DNA of 64,000 bases from Bacteroidota bacterium. GTDB lineage: Bacteria; Bacteroidota; Bacteroidia; B-17B0; Aurantibacillaceae. The position numbers and the translations under genes were made by a program. Below, piece by piece: positions 1-9,104 of the stretch (position 1 is the stretch's first letter; each line of letters starts with the position of its first letter). The notes beneath the pieces were generated by a model that had not been told where the DNA came from, did not search any database, and worked only from the letters and a program-made list of their open reading frames with translations. Location: positions 1-64,000 of the forward strand of contig JAUXTT010000011.1 in assembly GCA_030684395.1 (NCBI GenBank), given 5' to 3'.

Positions 1-132
1 TTACATGTAAAACGTCGTCGCTGGCTCAATGAGGATACCGGGCAAGTAGTTTATCGTAATTGGGATGTTATTGCAAAAGGGACACGAATCACAAAGGACT
101 TCGCCGCTTTTTTAAAAGAAATCAGCAGATAA
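1..132 (+). CDS. Insertion-sequence orfA, C-terminal fragment (ISAon1 N-terminal region protein)
   Basis: Frame 1 is open from the window edge to a TAA at 130-132. It encodes the last 43 residues of a basic protein (motifs VKRRRW, NWDVIAKGTRITKDFAAFL). In ISAon1-type elements a short separate protein corresponds to the N-terminal DNA-binding part of the transposase, and this fragment fits that role. The start is outside the window. It overlaps the open orfB frame (116 onward) by 17 bp, as expected for a two-frame transposase whose parts act together. Confidence 0.6.
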   Translation, partial: LHVKRRRWLNEDTGQVVYRNWDVIAKGTRITKDFAAFLKEISR

Positions 133-1108
133 TCAAGCGCAGAGTCTTCAAACAATAGGATCTTTTTATGGTATTGGTGGAAAGAAATTACAGAGATATT
201 ATCGTAAAAAGTTAAGTGAATTTAAGGACTGGGAATATCGTAGCACTGCCTATCAAGGCTTGATATTCCCGGAAAACATCGGTCCGCATCTTTCTCTTGA
301 TGAGACTTGTCTTTCTCACGGTGAGTTGTATACTATTTTGACAAATAAGGCAGCAAAGGGTAAGAAAAAAAGTATAGTCGCTATTTTAAAAGGCACACAG
401 TCAGAAACTCTAATCCCTTTGATAGAGAAGATTCCATGGCGTTTGAGGAAAGGGGTCCAGGAAATTACTCTTGATTTGGCGGGCAACATGTCATTAATTG
501 TTAAGCGTTGTTTTCCTCATGCGAAAATGGTTATAGATCGCTTTCATGTACAACAACTGGCTACAGAAGCTCTTCAGGAAATCAGGATCCATCATCGATG
601 GCAGGCTATAGAAGTTGATAATCAAGCAATAGAAGAAGCTCGCAGAAACAAAAAAGCATATGTGCCTGAATTATTAAGTAATGGTGAAACCCTTAAACAA
701 CTGTTAGCCAGAAGTCGTCATCTACTCTACAAAGCAGAGCACAACTGGACATTTGAACAAAAGAACAGGGCAGATATTCTTTTTTTGAAGTATCCGGATT
801 TAAGGAAAGCACATGATCTTTCACAGAAACTATCCTGGATCTATAATAATACACAGAATAAAATTTACGCCATGACAAGATTAGCAAAATGGCACGAAGC
901 TGTTGCGCAGTCTGGATTTAAAACCTTCAATACTATATCCCGAACAATAGAATTAAATTACAAAAGAATACTAAATTACTTTGATAACAGAAGTACAAAC
1001 GCATCGGCCGAATCATTTAATGCCAAAATCAAAGCATTTAGGGCGCAATACAGAGGTGTAACGGATGTCAATTTCTTCCTCTTTAGACTTACTAAATTAT
1101 TTGCTTAA
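116..1108 (+). CDS. ISAon1-like transposase, DDE domain (orfB)
   Basis: This is the catalytic part of an ISL3-group DDE transposase. The acidic triad is visible as LSLDET near the start of the core, LDLAGNM in the middle and ASAESFNAKIK near the C-terminus. The frame is open from 116. The conserved-looking segment QTIGSFYGIGGKK is encoded upstream of the first usable start (TTG at 260), and no ATG, GTG or TTG occurs between 116 and 259. Translation therefore probably depends on a frameshift from orfA within 116-132, or on an unusual start codon. The C-terminus appears intact. Cutting and joining of IS ends is the known family role; whether this copy is active cannot be judged. Confidence 0.75.
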   Translation, partial: KKSADNQAQSLQTIGSFYGIGGKKLQRYYRKKLSEFKDWEYRSTAYQGLIFPENIGPHLSLDETCLSHGELYTILTNKAAKGKKKSIVAILKGTQSETLIPLIEKIPWRLRKGVQEITLDLAGNMSLIVKRCFPHAKMVIDRFHVQQLATEALQEIRIHHRWQAIEVDNQAIEEARRNKKAYVPELLSNGETLKQLLARSRHLLYKAEHNWTFEQKNRADILFLKYPDLRKAHDLSQKLSWIYNNTQNKIYAMTRLAKWHEAVAQSGFKTFNTISRTIELNYKRILNYFDNRSTNASAESFNAKIKAFRAQYRGVTDVNFFLFRLTKLFA

Positions 1109-1201
1109 AAAAAGCTCCCCCACAGGTTTTGTGCTTGATCCTGTAATACTTATTTTTTAAAAATGAAGAAGTATGTAAAAATAAAACTGCATAAAATAAA
1201 T

Positions 1202-1227
1202 AAAGCCTTACATTTCTGTAAGGCTTT
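1202..1227 (-). terminator. Rho-independent terminator of tRNA-Val
   Basis: A perfect 11-bp stem (1202-1212 with 1217-1227) closes a 4-nt loop. On the minus strand a T-rich tract follows. It begins at the encoded 3' CCA of the tRNA and shares its final base with the stem. Confidence 0.8.
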
Positions 1228-1229
1228 GG

Positions 1230-1304
1230 TGGGAATTACTGGGTTCGAACCAGTGACCCCCTGCTTGTAAGGCAGGTGCTCTGAACCAGCTGAGCTAAAC
1301 TCCC
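1230..1304 (-). tRNA. tRNA-Val, anticodon TAC
   Basis: The minus strand folds as a full cloverleaf. The acceptor GGGAGTT pairs with AATTCCC (one G-T pair), the D arm contains GCTCAG, and the anticodon stem CCTGC/GCAGG encloses loop CTTACAA. The T arm is CTGG-TTCGAAC-CCAG. The anticodon TAC lies at 1267-1269 and reads GUA/GUG valine codons. Discriminator A is at 1230, and CCA is encoded at 1227-1229. The gene stands alone with its own promoter and terminator. Confidence 0.96.
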
Positions 1305-1319
1305 TTTTTTTTAGGAGTG

Positions 1320-1349
1320 CAAATTTAATATGTTTTTAAATAACAACAA
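1320..1349 (-). promoter_or_regulatory. Bacteroidota-type promoter of tRNA-Val
   Basis: On the minus strand TTG (1349-1347) is followed after 19 nt by TAAATTTG (1327-1320), an exact match to the TAnnTTTG -7 consensus. The tRNA 5' end lies 16 nt downstream. The spacing and match make this one of the clearest promoters in the window. Confidence 0.7.
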
Positions 1350-1556
1350 ATATTTTTGTCTACCAAAGTTCGATTATTCTATAACTAACTCAAATTCAAA
1401 TGAATTAAATTCAAAAAACATATTTCAAAACCAAATAGTAGGTCATAATCTGATTTTAAAATAGTTTTAAGCCCTTTTTATAATGGATAAAATTCGCTAA
1501 GTTCGTAGTATCTGTAATTCAGATACTTGAGCAAACTCCCTTTAATCATTTAGTAA

Positions 1557-4500
1557 ATGAAAAAAAAATTACTTTTTTTATCGTTTTTATTTTCAATAGT
1601 TTATTGCACTATTGGTCTTTCTCAAACAATAACATCACCCTCATCATCATATAGTACCCCAACAGTTTATACCAACGGAAGCCCTAATGATGTTATTTAT
1701 GGTTTTTGTACCCCAAATGCTGCCGGAGCTGCTGTAACGGGCTCATTAACAGCTACAGCAGGTGTTCCAAATTGTACTTTTGTATGGACTATTTATGATC
1801 CTGCAACGAACACTTATAACCCATTTACTACACAAGCCGGCCTTACAACTTCTACTATAACAGGATTAGCAAGTGGGGGTTATCATGTTACCATTACAAA
1901 TGGAGCAGGTACCGTTGTTGCCTGTGATCTTGCCTGGGTTTGGGTTAACCAAACAACAGCAACTGTTGGAGCTATTGCCGCAGGATGCTCGCCTTTTAGT
2001 TTAAATGGTACCGCCAGCGCAGTTAGTAATTTCACTTATTATAATCCACCACCCGAGCCATTTACTATTAATGCAGCAACCAGTGTTAATGTGTGTGTTA
2101 GTGCTACACATACTTTTGTTTCCGATTTAGGTTTTTTTCTTGTAGGACCAGCTTCTTGCGGTAGCCCAACAGTAACTTTATCACCAAACCCGGGGGCTAA
2201 TGGTCAAGGATCCGTTTGTAATAGTGGTGATAATGTAAATAATCTTTGCTTCACTACCACTGCTTCTCCCAATTTTGATCCATGCGCTGCAGCTGCACCC
2301 TACACCGGAACTTATGATTCTTACGGACCAGCTGGAACACCTACAATAATTAACTGGACCGGTATTTATGGATGCGACGCTTCTGAAGGCGGATGGAGTG
2401 TTCAGATTTATGATTGTATAGGTTCAGATGTTGGGGCCTTAACGAGTGCTTCCATCAACTTCAGTGGGAACTCCGGTTGTGGTGCCTCAACAGTTAGTTA
2501 TAACTCCGGAGCTATTAATTCGGCTATCGATGATAACTCCTGTACATCAGGAACTGCCTCTATTTTTACTGTACCAAACTCTGTTTCAGTTCCAATTGTT
2601 TTAACCGGAGGTAATACCATAACTTACCAATGGACATCAAATCCACCAAGTGCCATTCCAAACTCAACTACCAGTTTAACTCCTAACATTAATCCGGTTC
2701 CAACTGTTGACACCTGGTATTATTTAACAGTAACCGACAACTACGGTTGTGTAAAAAAAGATTCTGCCTTTTTTGATTACTCTCCACCGGGATTACCCAT
2801 TGTTACTCCAGCCGGACCTTTTTGTGTAAATGCAGCAGCTTCAAATTTAACGGCAGATGTTGCCGGTGGAACATGGTCAGGAACTGGTATAACTAATGCT
2901 ACAAACGGAACCTTTAACCCAGCAACCGCTGGAACAGGCACTTTCACTATAACATACACCACTCCCGGAGTATGTGGTGGTTCAGGTACAATCGATATTA
3001 TCGTTAATCCTTTACCAACCGTTACTGTTCCTGCCAACACAACCGTGTGTAATGGGGCGAATGTTCCTGCTGCAAACTTTACTTCAACTCCTGCGGGTGG
3101 AACATTTGACTGGACAAACACAGATGCAACTATCGGTCTTGCTGCCAGTGGAAGTGGGAATATTGCTTCTTTTACTGCAACAAATACTGGATCAACAGTA
3201 TTAACAGCAGTAGTTACAGTAACACCAACTTTAAACGGCTGTACCGGCATACCTTCGAGTTATACCATTACCGTGAATCCAACTCCAACATTAAATCCTG
3301 CTACAAGTCAAACTGTTTGTAATAGCATTTCTACTGCAGCCATTAATTTTGTTTCTGTTCCGGCAGGAGCAACAATTAACTGGACCAACTCAAACACAGC
3401 TATTGGAATTGGCGCGGGTGCAGCTGGTAATATTGCATCCTTTGCTGGAACGAATGCCACCTCGTCACAGATAAGTGGTAATTTTTCGGCGACACCAACT
3501 TTAGCAACCTGTATTGGAAGCCCGATTACTTTTACAATTTCAGTTGACCCAACACCTGTTCTCACAGCAGTTCCAAGTGAAACGTTATGCGCAGGTGCCT
3601 CAACAACTGCTGTTAATTTTGTTACTAATCCAACAGGAGGAACTGTTGCCTGGACCAATTCAAATGCTGCAATCGGCGCAGCTTTAAATGGAAGTGGCAA
3701 TATCGCATCGTATACAGCAACAAATGGAACAGCAGGGCAGATCGCTGGAAATTTTTCTGCAACACCAACATTAAATACTTGTGTGGGAACTCCAATAACA
3801 TTTACAATAACAGTTAATCCAATTCCGGTTTTAAATACAGTAACAAGTCAAACCGTGTGTGAAGGAACATCTACAGCTGCCGTTAATTTTATTAGTAATC
3901 CCGCAGGAGCTACTGTTGGGTGGGGTAATACAATAACTACAACAGGTTTAGCAGCAAATGGGGCTGGAAATATTTCTGCATTTACCGGACTCAATGGAAC
4001 CGCTGCTTTAATGAGTTCAGTTGTTACCGCAATACCTACTCTAAATACATGTATAGGCAGTCCTATAACGTTTACTATTTCAATAGCTCCAACACCAACA
4101 TTAGCTGCAGTTCCAAGCCAAACAGTTTGCGAAGGTTCATCTACAAATACAATTACTTTCAATCCAACGCCAGCGGGAGTAACAACTATTAACTGGACCA
4201 ACTCTGCAACTTCTATTGGATTACCTGCTGCAGGTTCCGGAGACATTGCATCATATAATGCTTCTAATGGGACTGGTGCAGTAGTTAATGCTGCTTTTGT
4301 TGCGACACCCATTATAGGAACTTGTTCAGGAACTCCTGTTAATTATACTATTACTGTAAATCCTGCAGTCACTTTAAGCGCTATTGCAAATCAAACGATT
4401 TGTGAGGGTGCTACTACTGCTGCTGTGAATTTTGTCAGCAATCCGGTTGGAGCAACGGTTAACTGGACCAACACCGTTACCGGAACAGGTTTAGCTGCTT

Positions 4501-7500
4501 CAGGCGCAGGCGATATTGCTTCTTTTACAGGACTTAATGGAGGAGCTACTTCATTGAGTTCGGTTGTTACAGCAACTCCAACTTTAAATACTTGTACTTA
4601 TCCACCCATAACATTTACTATCACTGTTGACCCAACTCCTTCTTTATCGGCAGTTACAAGCCAAACAGTTTGTGAAGGTTCACCAATAGCAGCAATAATA
4701 TTCAATCCAACACCAGCCGGAGTAACAACTATTAATTGGACGAACTCAGTAACTTCTATTGGACTGCCTGCTGCAGGCTCAGGAGACATTGCATCTTACA
4801 ATACTACTAATGGAACAGGAGCTATTGTTAACGCTGCATTTGTTGCTACACCTGTAATTGGAACATGCTCAGGGACATCAGTTAATTATACTATTACTGT
4901 AAATCCTGCGGTCACTTTAAACGCTGTTGCAAATCAAACGATTTGTGAAGGAACAGCTACTGCTGCTGTGAACTTTGTCAGTAACCCGCTTGGGGCAACC
5001 GTTAACTGGACCAACAGTGTTACAGGAACAGGTTTAGCTGCTTCAGGCGCAAGTGATATCGTTTCTTTTACCGGACTTAATGGCGGAGCTACTTCATTAA
5101 GCTCAGTTGTTACAGCAACTCCAACTTTAAATACTTGTACTTATCCACCTATTACATTTACTATCACTGTTGATCCAACCCCTTCTTTATCGGCAGTTCC
5201 AAACCAAACAGTTTGCGAAGGTTTACCTACAACAGCTATCACTTTCATTCCAACCCCTGCAGGTGTTACAACTATTAACTGGACGAACTCTGCTACTTCA
5301 ATTGGATTACCGGCAACTGGTTCAGGTGACATCGCTTCATACAATGCGGCAAATGGAACAGGAACTATTGTTAATGCAGCTTTTGTGGCTACACCCGTAA
5401 TTGGAACATGTTCAGGAACCCCGGTTAATTATACAATTACAGTAAACCCTGCTGTAACTGCAAATCCTGTTGCAAGTTTCACTGTTTGTAATACCGCAAT
5501 TATTCCTGCTTCTGCTTTCGCAAGTACCCCTGCCGGGGCTACATTTGGTTGGACAAATTCCGATAACTCTATTGGACTTGCATCTAATGGTACAGGTGAT
5601 TATACATCATTTACCGCTAATAATTTAATTACCAATCCAATTATTTCAACAATAAGTATTACACCAACATTAAACGGTTGCGTTGGTCCATCTATTAGTT
5701 ATAACATAACTGTTAACCCAACTCCTGCCCCCCCTGTTGTTGGAAATGTGGCTTATTGTTTAAATGATAATTCTGTTGCATTAACAGCAGTACAATCAAC
5801 AGGCGGTACATTAAATTGGTGGGGAACAAGTGCTGCCGGTGGTGTATCAACTCCTACAGGTGATATTCCTTCTACAGGTGTAGTATCAACTACAAATTAT
5901 TATGTTTCACAAACCGTACTTGGCTGTGAAAGCCCTAGAGCTCAAATTCAGGTGGTCATTAATGTTCTTCCATCTATTACTGCCCCTGCTGATATTATTG
6001 TTTGCTCAGGTGATGTTATTCCATTACAAATATTTGTAAGTAATCCTGTTGGAGCTACTATTAATTGGGCGAATGACAATATTAATACAGGTCTTGCAGG
6101 TTCAGGTGTTGGAGACGTTCCTTCTTTTGCTTCGGCAAATTCAGGATTAAGCTCAATTGTTTCTGCTATAACCGTAATACCAACTATTGGTTCATGCGTT
6201 GGCGCTTCAATTACTTATTCCATTACAGTAAAACCTTTGCCAAGTGTATCGGTTAACAATATTACAGCTTGTAATACAGAGTCTGTTCCTTTAACAACAT
6301 GGACAAGCTCGCCCGCTGGTTCCGCTTTTAACTGGACAAACACAGACCCTTCCATTGGTGTTGCAGCAACCGGAAATACAGACATACCTGCATTTAATGC
6401 AATAAACTCCGGCGCAACTGCAGCTAATGCAATTATTACTGTTACTCCGATATTGAATACATGCACCGGACCTTCTTCGAGTTTTACGATAACTGTTAAT
6501 CCAACCCCTACGGCTCCTTTGGGAACAAATCCCACTTATTGTTTAAATGATCCTGCTTCTCCATTAACTGCCACGGGCTCAAACTTACTTTGGTACTCAA
6601 CATTAACCGGTGGAGTAGGTTCCGGAACTCCTCCAACACCTTCAACCGCAGTTGTTGGAATAAGTTCATCATTTGTTTCACAAACTATACTAAGCTGTGA
6701 AAGCCCGAAAACTCAAATAACAACTACCGTTAATGGTCTTCCTGTAGGAACACTGCTGCCTGTTGCAAGCAAATGCCCACCTTTGTATACTGATCTCATC
6801 TTATCATCTGGCAGTAATTTGGTTACTTATAATTGGGATTTGGGTGACGGAACTGTTTTTTCAGGAAATGACACAGTTCCTAACCATGGTTATGTGAGTA
6901 CAGGCACTTATACTGTTTCTGTAGTTATTGAAGACAACAATACTTGTTCAAAAACATTAACTTTCCCTAATGCAGTTACTGTATTTTCCGTGCCTGATGC
7001 CCAATTTATTTTTGGGCCTCAGCCAACTTCAATTTTAGATCCTGTAATTACATTCAACAGTTATTCTACCGGATCTGCCCCACTTATAAATAATTGGGAT
7101 TTTGGAGATAATACAGGAGTTGTACTTGACCAAGACAATCCTGTTTATACTTACCTCAATGCGGGAACTTATAGTGTACAATTAACGACGATTAATTCGT
7201 ACGGGTGCATAGATAGTATAACAAGCACTTTAGTAATAGATAATGATTTCACCTTGTATGTTCCTGATGGTTTTTCTCCTAATGAAGATGGTTTAAATGA
7301 TGAGTTCTCTGCTAAGAGTATTGGAATTTCGGAAAAGGACTTCAAAATGTTTATTTATGACAGATGGGGTAATCTCATTTATTATTCGGATGATATAACA
7401 AAAGGATGGTCAGGAAAAGTTCAGGGGAAAGATAATATTAGTCAGGAAGATACGTTCGCATGGAAAATCTATTGCAGGAGTGAATCAGGCCAAAAGATTG

Positions 7501-7532
7501 AAAAATCAGGTCATGTAACTATTGTCAGATAA
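1557..7532 (+). CDS. Giant secreted PKD/Ig-like repeat protein with T9SS type B sorting domain
   Basis: A 1991-residue surface or secreted protein. A signal peptide occupies residues 1-23 (KKKLLFL, ending GLSQ). Residues about 130-305 resemble a proprotein-convertase P-like beta domain. From about 415 to 1720 run roughly a dozen PKD/Ig-like modules of about 90 residues, each built around a TVC motif, a WTN motif and a TPTLN-C motif and ending TITVNP. Two canonical PKD domains follow (YNWDLGDG, NNWDFGDN). The last 90 residues (VPDGFSPNEDGLNDEF, YDRWGN) are the gliding-motility-type C-terminal domain of T9SS type B cargo. Family knowledge suggests outer-membrane translocation and surface display, possibly adhesion; the ligand is unknown. 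Modules between about 4100 and 5460 are nearly identical, indicating recent internal duplication. Confidence 0.9.
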   Translation: MKKKLLFLSFLFSIVYCTIGLSQTITSPSSSYSTPTVYTNGSPNDVIYGFCTPNAAGAAVTGSLTATAGVPNCTFVWTIYDPATNTYNPFTTQAGLTTSTITGLASGGYHVTITNGAGTVVACDLAWVWVNQTTATVGAIAAGCSPFSLNGTASAVSNFTYYNPPPEPFTINAATSVNVCVSATHTFVSDLGFFLVGPASCGSPTVTLSPNPGANGQGSVCNSGDNVNNLCFTTTASPNFDPCAAAAPYTGTYDSYGPAGTPTIINWTGIYGCDASEGGWSVQIYDCIGSDVGALTSASINFSGNSGCGASTVSYNSGAINSAIDDNSCTSGTASIFTVPNSVSVPIVLTGGNTITYQWTSNPPSAIPNSTTSLTPNINPVPTVDTWYYLTVTDNYGCVKKDSAFFDYSPPGLPIVTPAGPFCVNAAASNLTADVAGGTWSGTGITNATNGTFNPATAGTGTFTITYTTPGVCGGSGTIDIIVNPLPTVTVPANTTVCNGANVPAANFTSTPAGGTFDWTNTDATIGLAASGSGNIASFTATNTGSTVLTAVVTVTPTLNGCTGIPSSYTITVNPTPTLNPATSQTVCNSISTAAINFVSVPAGATINWTNSNTAIGIGAGAAGNIASFAGTNATSSQISGNFSATPTLATCIGSPITFTISVDPTPVLTAVPSETLCAGASTTAVNFVTNPTGGTVAWTNSNAAIGAALNGSGNIASYTATNGTAGQIAGNFSATPTLNTCVGTPITFTITVNPIPVLNTVTSQTVCEGTSTAAVNFISNPAGATVGWGNTITTTGLAANGAGNISAFTGLNGTAALMSSVVTAIPTLNTCIGSPITFTISIAPTPTLAAVPSQTVCEGSSTNTITFNPTPAGVTTINWTNSATSIGLPAAGSGDIASYNASNGTGAVVNAAFVATPIIGTCSGTPVNYTITVNPAVTLSAIANQTICEGATTAAVNFVSNPVGATVNWTNTVTGTGLAASGAGDIASFTGLNGGATSLSSVVTATPTLNTCTYPPITFTITVDPTPSLSAVTSQTVCEGSPIAAIIFNPTPAGVTTINWTNSVTSIGLPAAGSGDIASYNTTNGTGAIVNAAFVATPVIGTCSGTSVNYTITVNPAVTLNAVANQTICEGTATAAVNFVSNPLGATVNWTNSVTGTGLAASGASDIVSFTGLNGGATSLSSVVTATPTLNTCTYPPITFTITVDPTPSLSAVPNQTVCEGLPTTAITFIPTPAGVTTINWTNSATSIGLPATGSGDIASYNAANGTGTIVNAAFVATPVIGTCSGTPVNYTITVNPAVTANPVASFTVCNTAIIPASAFASTPAGATFGWTNSDNSIGLASNGTGDYTSFTANNLITNPIISTISITPTLNGCVGPSISYNITVNPTPAPPVVGNVAYCLNDNSVALTAVQSTGGTLNWWGTSAAGGVSTPTGDIPSTGVVSTTNYYVSQTVLGCESPRAQIQVVINVLPSITAPADIIVCSGDVIPLQIFVSNPVGATINWANDNINTGLAGSGVGDVPSFASANSGLSSIVSAITVIPTIGSCVGASITYSITVKPLPSVSVNNITACNTESVPLTTWTSSPAGSAFNWTNTDPSIGVAATGNTDIPAFNAINSGATAANAIITVTPILNTCTGPSSSFTITVNPTPTAPLGTNPTYCLNDPASPLTATGSNLLWYSTLTGGVGSGTPPTPSTAVVGISSSFVSQTILSCESPKTQITTTVNGLPVGTLLPVASKCPPLYTDLILSSGSNLVTYNWDLGDGTVFSGNDTVPNHGYVSTGTYTVSVVIEDNNTCSKTLTFPNAVTVFSVPDAQFIFGPQPTSILDPVITFNSYSTGSAPLINNWDFGDNTGVVLDQDNPVYTYLNAGTYSVQLTTINSYGCIDSITSTLVIDNDFTLYVPDGFSPNEDGLNDEFSAKSIGISEKDFKMFIYDRWGNLIYYSDDITKGWSGKVQGKDNISQEDTFAWKIYCRSESGQKIEKSGHVTIVR
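4086..5455 (+). repeat. Higher-order tandem repeat of 543 nt (181 residues) inside the T9SS protein gene
   Basis: Two alternating PKD-like modules, A (PAGVTTINWTNS, GSGDIASYN) and B (NPAVTL, GLNGGATSLSSVVTATP), occur in order A-B-A-B-A. The shared string AACAGTTTG starts at 4121, 4664 and 5207, giving exactly 543 nt between copies. The copies differ mostly by single substitutions, so the two-module unit, not the single module, was duplicated. Confidence 0.85.
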
Positions 7533-7552
7533 TTTGATAGTTCGTACCTTTG
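7522..7552 (+). promoter_or_regulatory. Predicted hpd promoter (TTG-N20-TACCTTTG)
   Basis: TTG at 7522-7524 and TACCTTTG at 7545-7552 are separated by 20 nt and match the Bacteroidota promoter pattern. The -33 element lies within the last codons of the upstream giant gene. Transcription would start near 7559, leaving a leader of roughly 120 nt before hpd. Confidence 0.55.
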
Positions 7553-7681
7553 CGTATAATTATGACAACAGTTTTGATATATACCAACGATCAAACACAG
7601 GCTCAACACATGGCTCAATTGTAATTAGCTGTCTCCCGAACCGTATATTATTTTACCCTTTAATTTTAAAACTATTATAAA

Positions 7682-8824
7682 ATGGAAACAAAAGATATTG
7701 CACCTACATTAGAAAAAATTTATCCTGAAGCAGGTGATTTTTTACCTCTTAACGGAACTGATTATGTTGAATTTTATGTTGGAAATGCCAAGCAAGCCGC
7801 CCATTATTATAAAACAGCATTTGGATTTCAAAATCTGGCTTACAGTGGTTTGGAAACCGGAAACAAAGAAACTGCTTCTTACGTTCTTCAACAAGGAAAA
7901 ATCCGCTTGGTTTTAACTACTCCGCTTGGATCAGCTAATCCAATAAATCAACATATTTCAAAACATGGTGATGGCGTTAAAGTTATTGCACTTTGGGTTG
8001 ATGATGCCACAAAAAGCTTTGAAGAAACTACCAAGCGTGGTGCTAAACCTTTTATGCAGCCAACAAAAGAGGAAGACGCGAATGGATATGTTATACGTAG
8101 CGGCATATACACTTATGGTGAAACTGTTCACATATTTGTTGAGCGCAAAAACTACAGTGGTTTGTTTTTACCGGGCTATCAGGAATGGAAAAGTGAATAC
8201 AATCCTGAACCTACCGGATTAAAATATATTGACCATATGGTTGGAAATGTAGGTTGGAATGAAATGAACGTATGGGTTGATTGGTATGAGAAAACTATGG
8301 GTTTCATTAACCTTCTTACTTTCGATGATAAACAGATCCATACTGAATACAGTGCTTTAATGAGTAAGGTTATGAGTAATGGAAATGGTCGTATCAAATT
8401 TCCAATCAATGAACCTGCTGAAGGAAAGAAAAAGTCTCAAATTGAAGAATATATTCAGTTCTATGAGGGTTCAGGCGTGCAACACATTGCCGTGGCTACG
8501 GATGATATTTTAACAACTGTGAAAGCTTTACGCACAAGAGGTGTTGAGTTTTTATCAGCTCCACCCAATGCTTATTATGAAGATGTAAGAATTCGTGTTC
8601 CAAATGTGAAGGAAGACATGGATCTTTTGGCAAAAGAAGGTATTTTGATCGATTGTGACGAAGATGGATATTTACTGCAGATTTTCACCAAACCAATTGA
8701 GGATCGTCCTACCTTGTTTTTTGAGATCATTCAAAGAATGGGTGCAAAAGGGTTTGGAGCCGGTAATTTTAAGGCTTTGTTCGAATCAATAGAAAGAGAG
8801 CAGGCAAAAAGAGGCACACTCTAG
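7682..8824 (+). CDS. hpd: 4-hydroxyphenylpyruvate dioxygenase
   Basis: This non-haem iron enzyme converts 4-hydroxyphenylpyruvate and O2 to homogentisate in tyrosine catabolism. Its 380 residues match the usual family length. Two vicinal-oxygen-chelate domains are visible. The predicted iron ligands are His185 (IDHMVGN), His268 (GVQHIAVATDDI) and Glu348 (FFEIIQR), with spacing like the characterised enzymes. The C-terminal GAKGFGAGNFKALFE helix is also typical. There is no signal peptide, so it is cytosolic. No homogentisate dioxygenase or other tyrosine-degradation gene is nearby; it appears to be a single-gene transcription unit with its own promoter and terminator. Confidence 0.96.
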   Translation: METKDIAPTLEKIYPEAGDFLPLNGTDYVEFYVGNAKQAAHYYKTAFGFQNLAYSGLETGNKETASYVLQQGKIRLVLTTPLGSANPINQHISKHGDGVKVIALWVDDATKSFEETTKRGAKPFMQPTKEEDANGYVIRSGIYTYGETVHIFVERKNYSGLFLPGYQEWKSEYNPEPTGLKYIDHMVGNVGWNEMNVWVDWYEKTMGFINLLTFDDKQIHTEYSALMSKVMSNGNGRIKFPINEPAEGKKKSQIEEYIQFYEGSGVQHIAVATDDILTTVKALRTRGVEFLSAPPNAYYEDVRIRVPNVKEDMDLLAKEGILIDCDEDGYLLQIFTKPIEDRPTLFFEIIQRMGAKGFGAGNFKALFESIEREQAKRGTL

Positions 8825-8847
8825 ATAAAATTAATACAATTAACACT

Positions 8848-8893
8848 AAAACGCCCCGTTCTTCGACAAGCTCAGAATGACGGGCGTTTTTTG
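8848..8893 (+). terminator. Terminator of hpd containing a repeat-like loop
   Basis: AAAACGCCC (8848-8856) pairs with GGGCGTTTT (8882-8890) and is followed by further T residues. The large loop holds CTTCGACAAGCTCAGAATGA, a string I recall as a common dispersed element of Bacteroidota genomes. The remaining space to 9104 is AT-rich and has no other gene. Confidence 0.7.
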
Positions 8894-9104
8894 TTTTTAA
8901 TACCTAAACCGTGTCAGCCCTCGACTAATTGAGTATTTATGTAAAAAACTGCAAATCTGATATTTAGAAAAAAGTAAGCGTTAAAATAAGTTAAGAAATA
9001 TTTGTACACCCCCTTATTTTGTTTTAGCTTAGCTATAGCTAAATCCTTATTAACAAGGCAGATATTAGATTTTTTTACTACCCTTAACTCTAACAAAAAA
9101 GTAA

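Larger units (their letters stand above)
1..1125 (+). mobile_element. Right part of an ISAon1-like (ISL3 group) insertion sequence
   Basis: Two consecutive reading frames, the end of a small orfA and a DDE transposase orfB, match the two-gene organisation of ISAon1-type elements of Bacteroidota. The left end lies outside the window, so the terminal inverted repeats cannot be paired. The right boundary is placed just after orfB, near the C-rich segment at about 1113-1135; this is an estimate. The element lies about 100 bp from the 3' end of a tRNA-Val gene. Confidence 0.75.

Noticed and set aside
2777-3250. Long antisense frames inside the repeat region (also 3308-3700, 3848-4312, 12215-12625)
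   Set aside because: They follow the periodicity and base composition of the PKD-like modules on the plus strand, repeat with them, and have no signal peptide or recognisable domain. They are shadows.
7561-7623. 20-codon frame in the hpd leader as a protein gene
   Set aside because: Too short and without signal or known motif. Kept only as a possible leader element in the findings.
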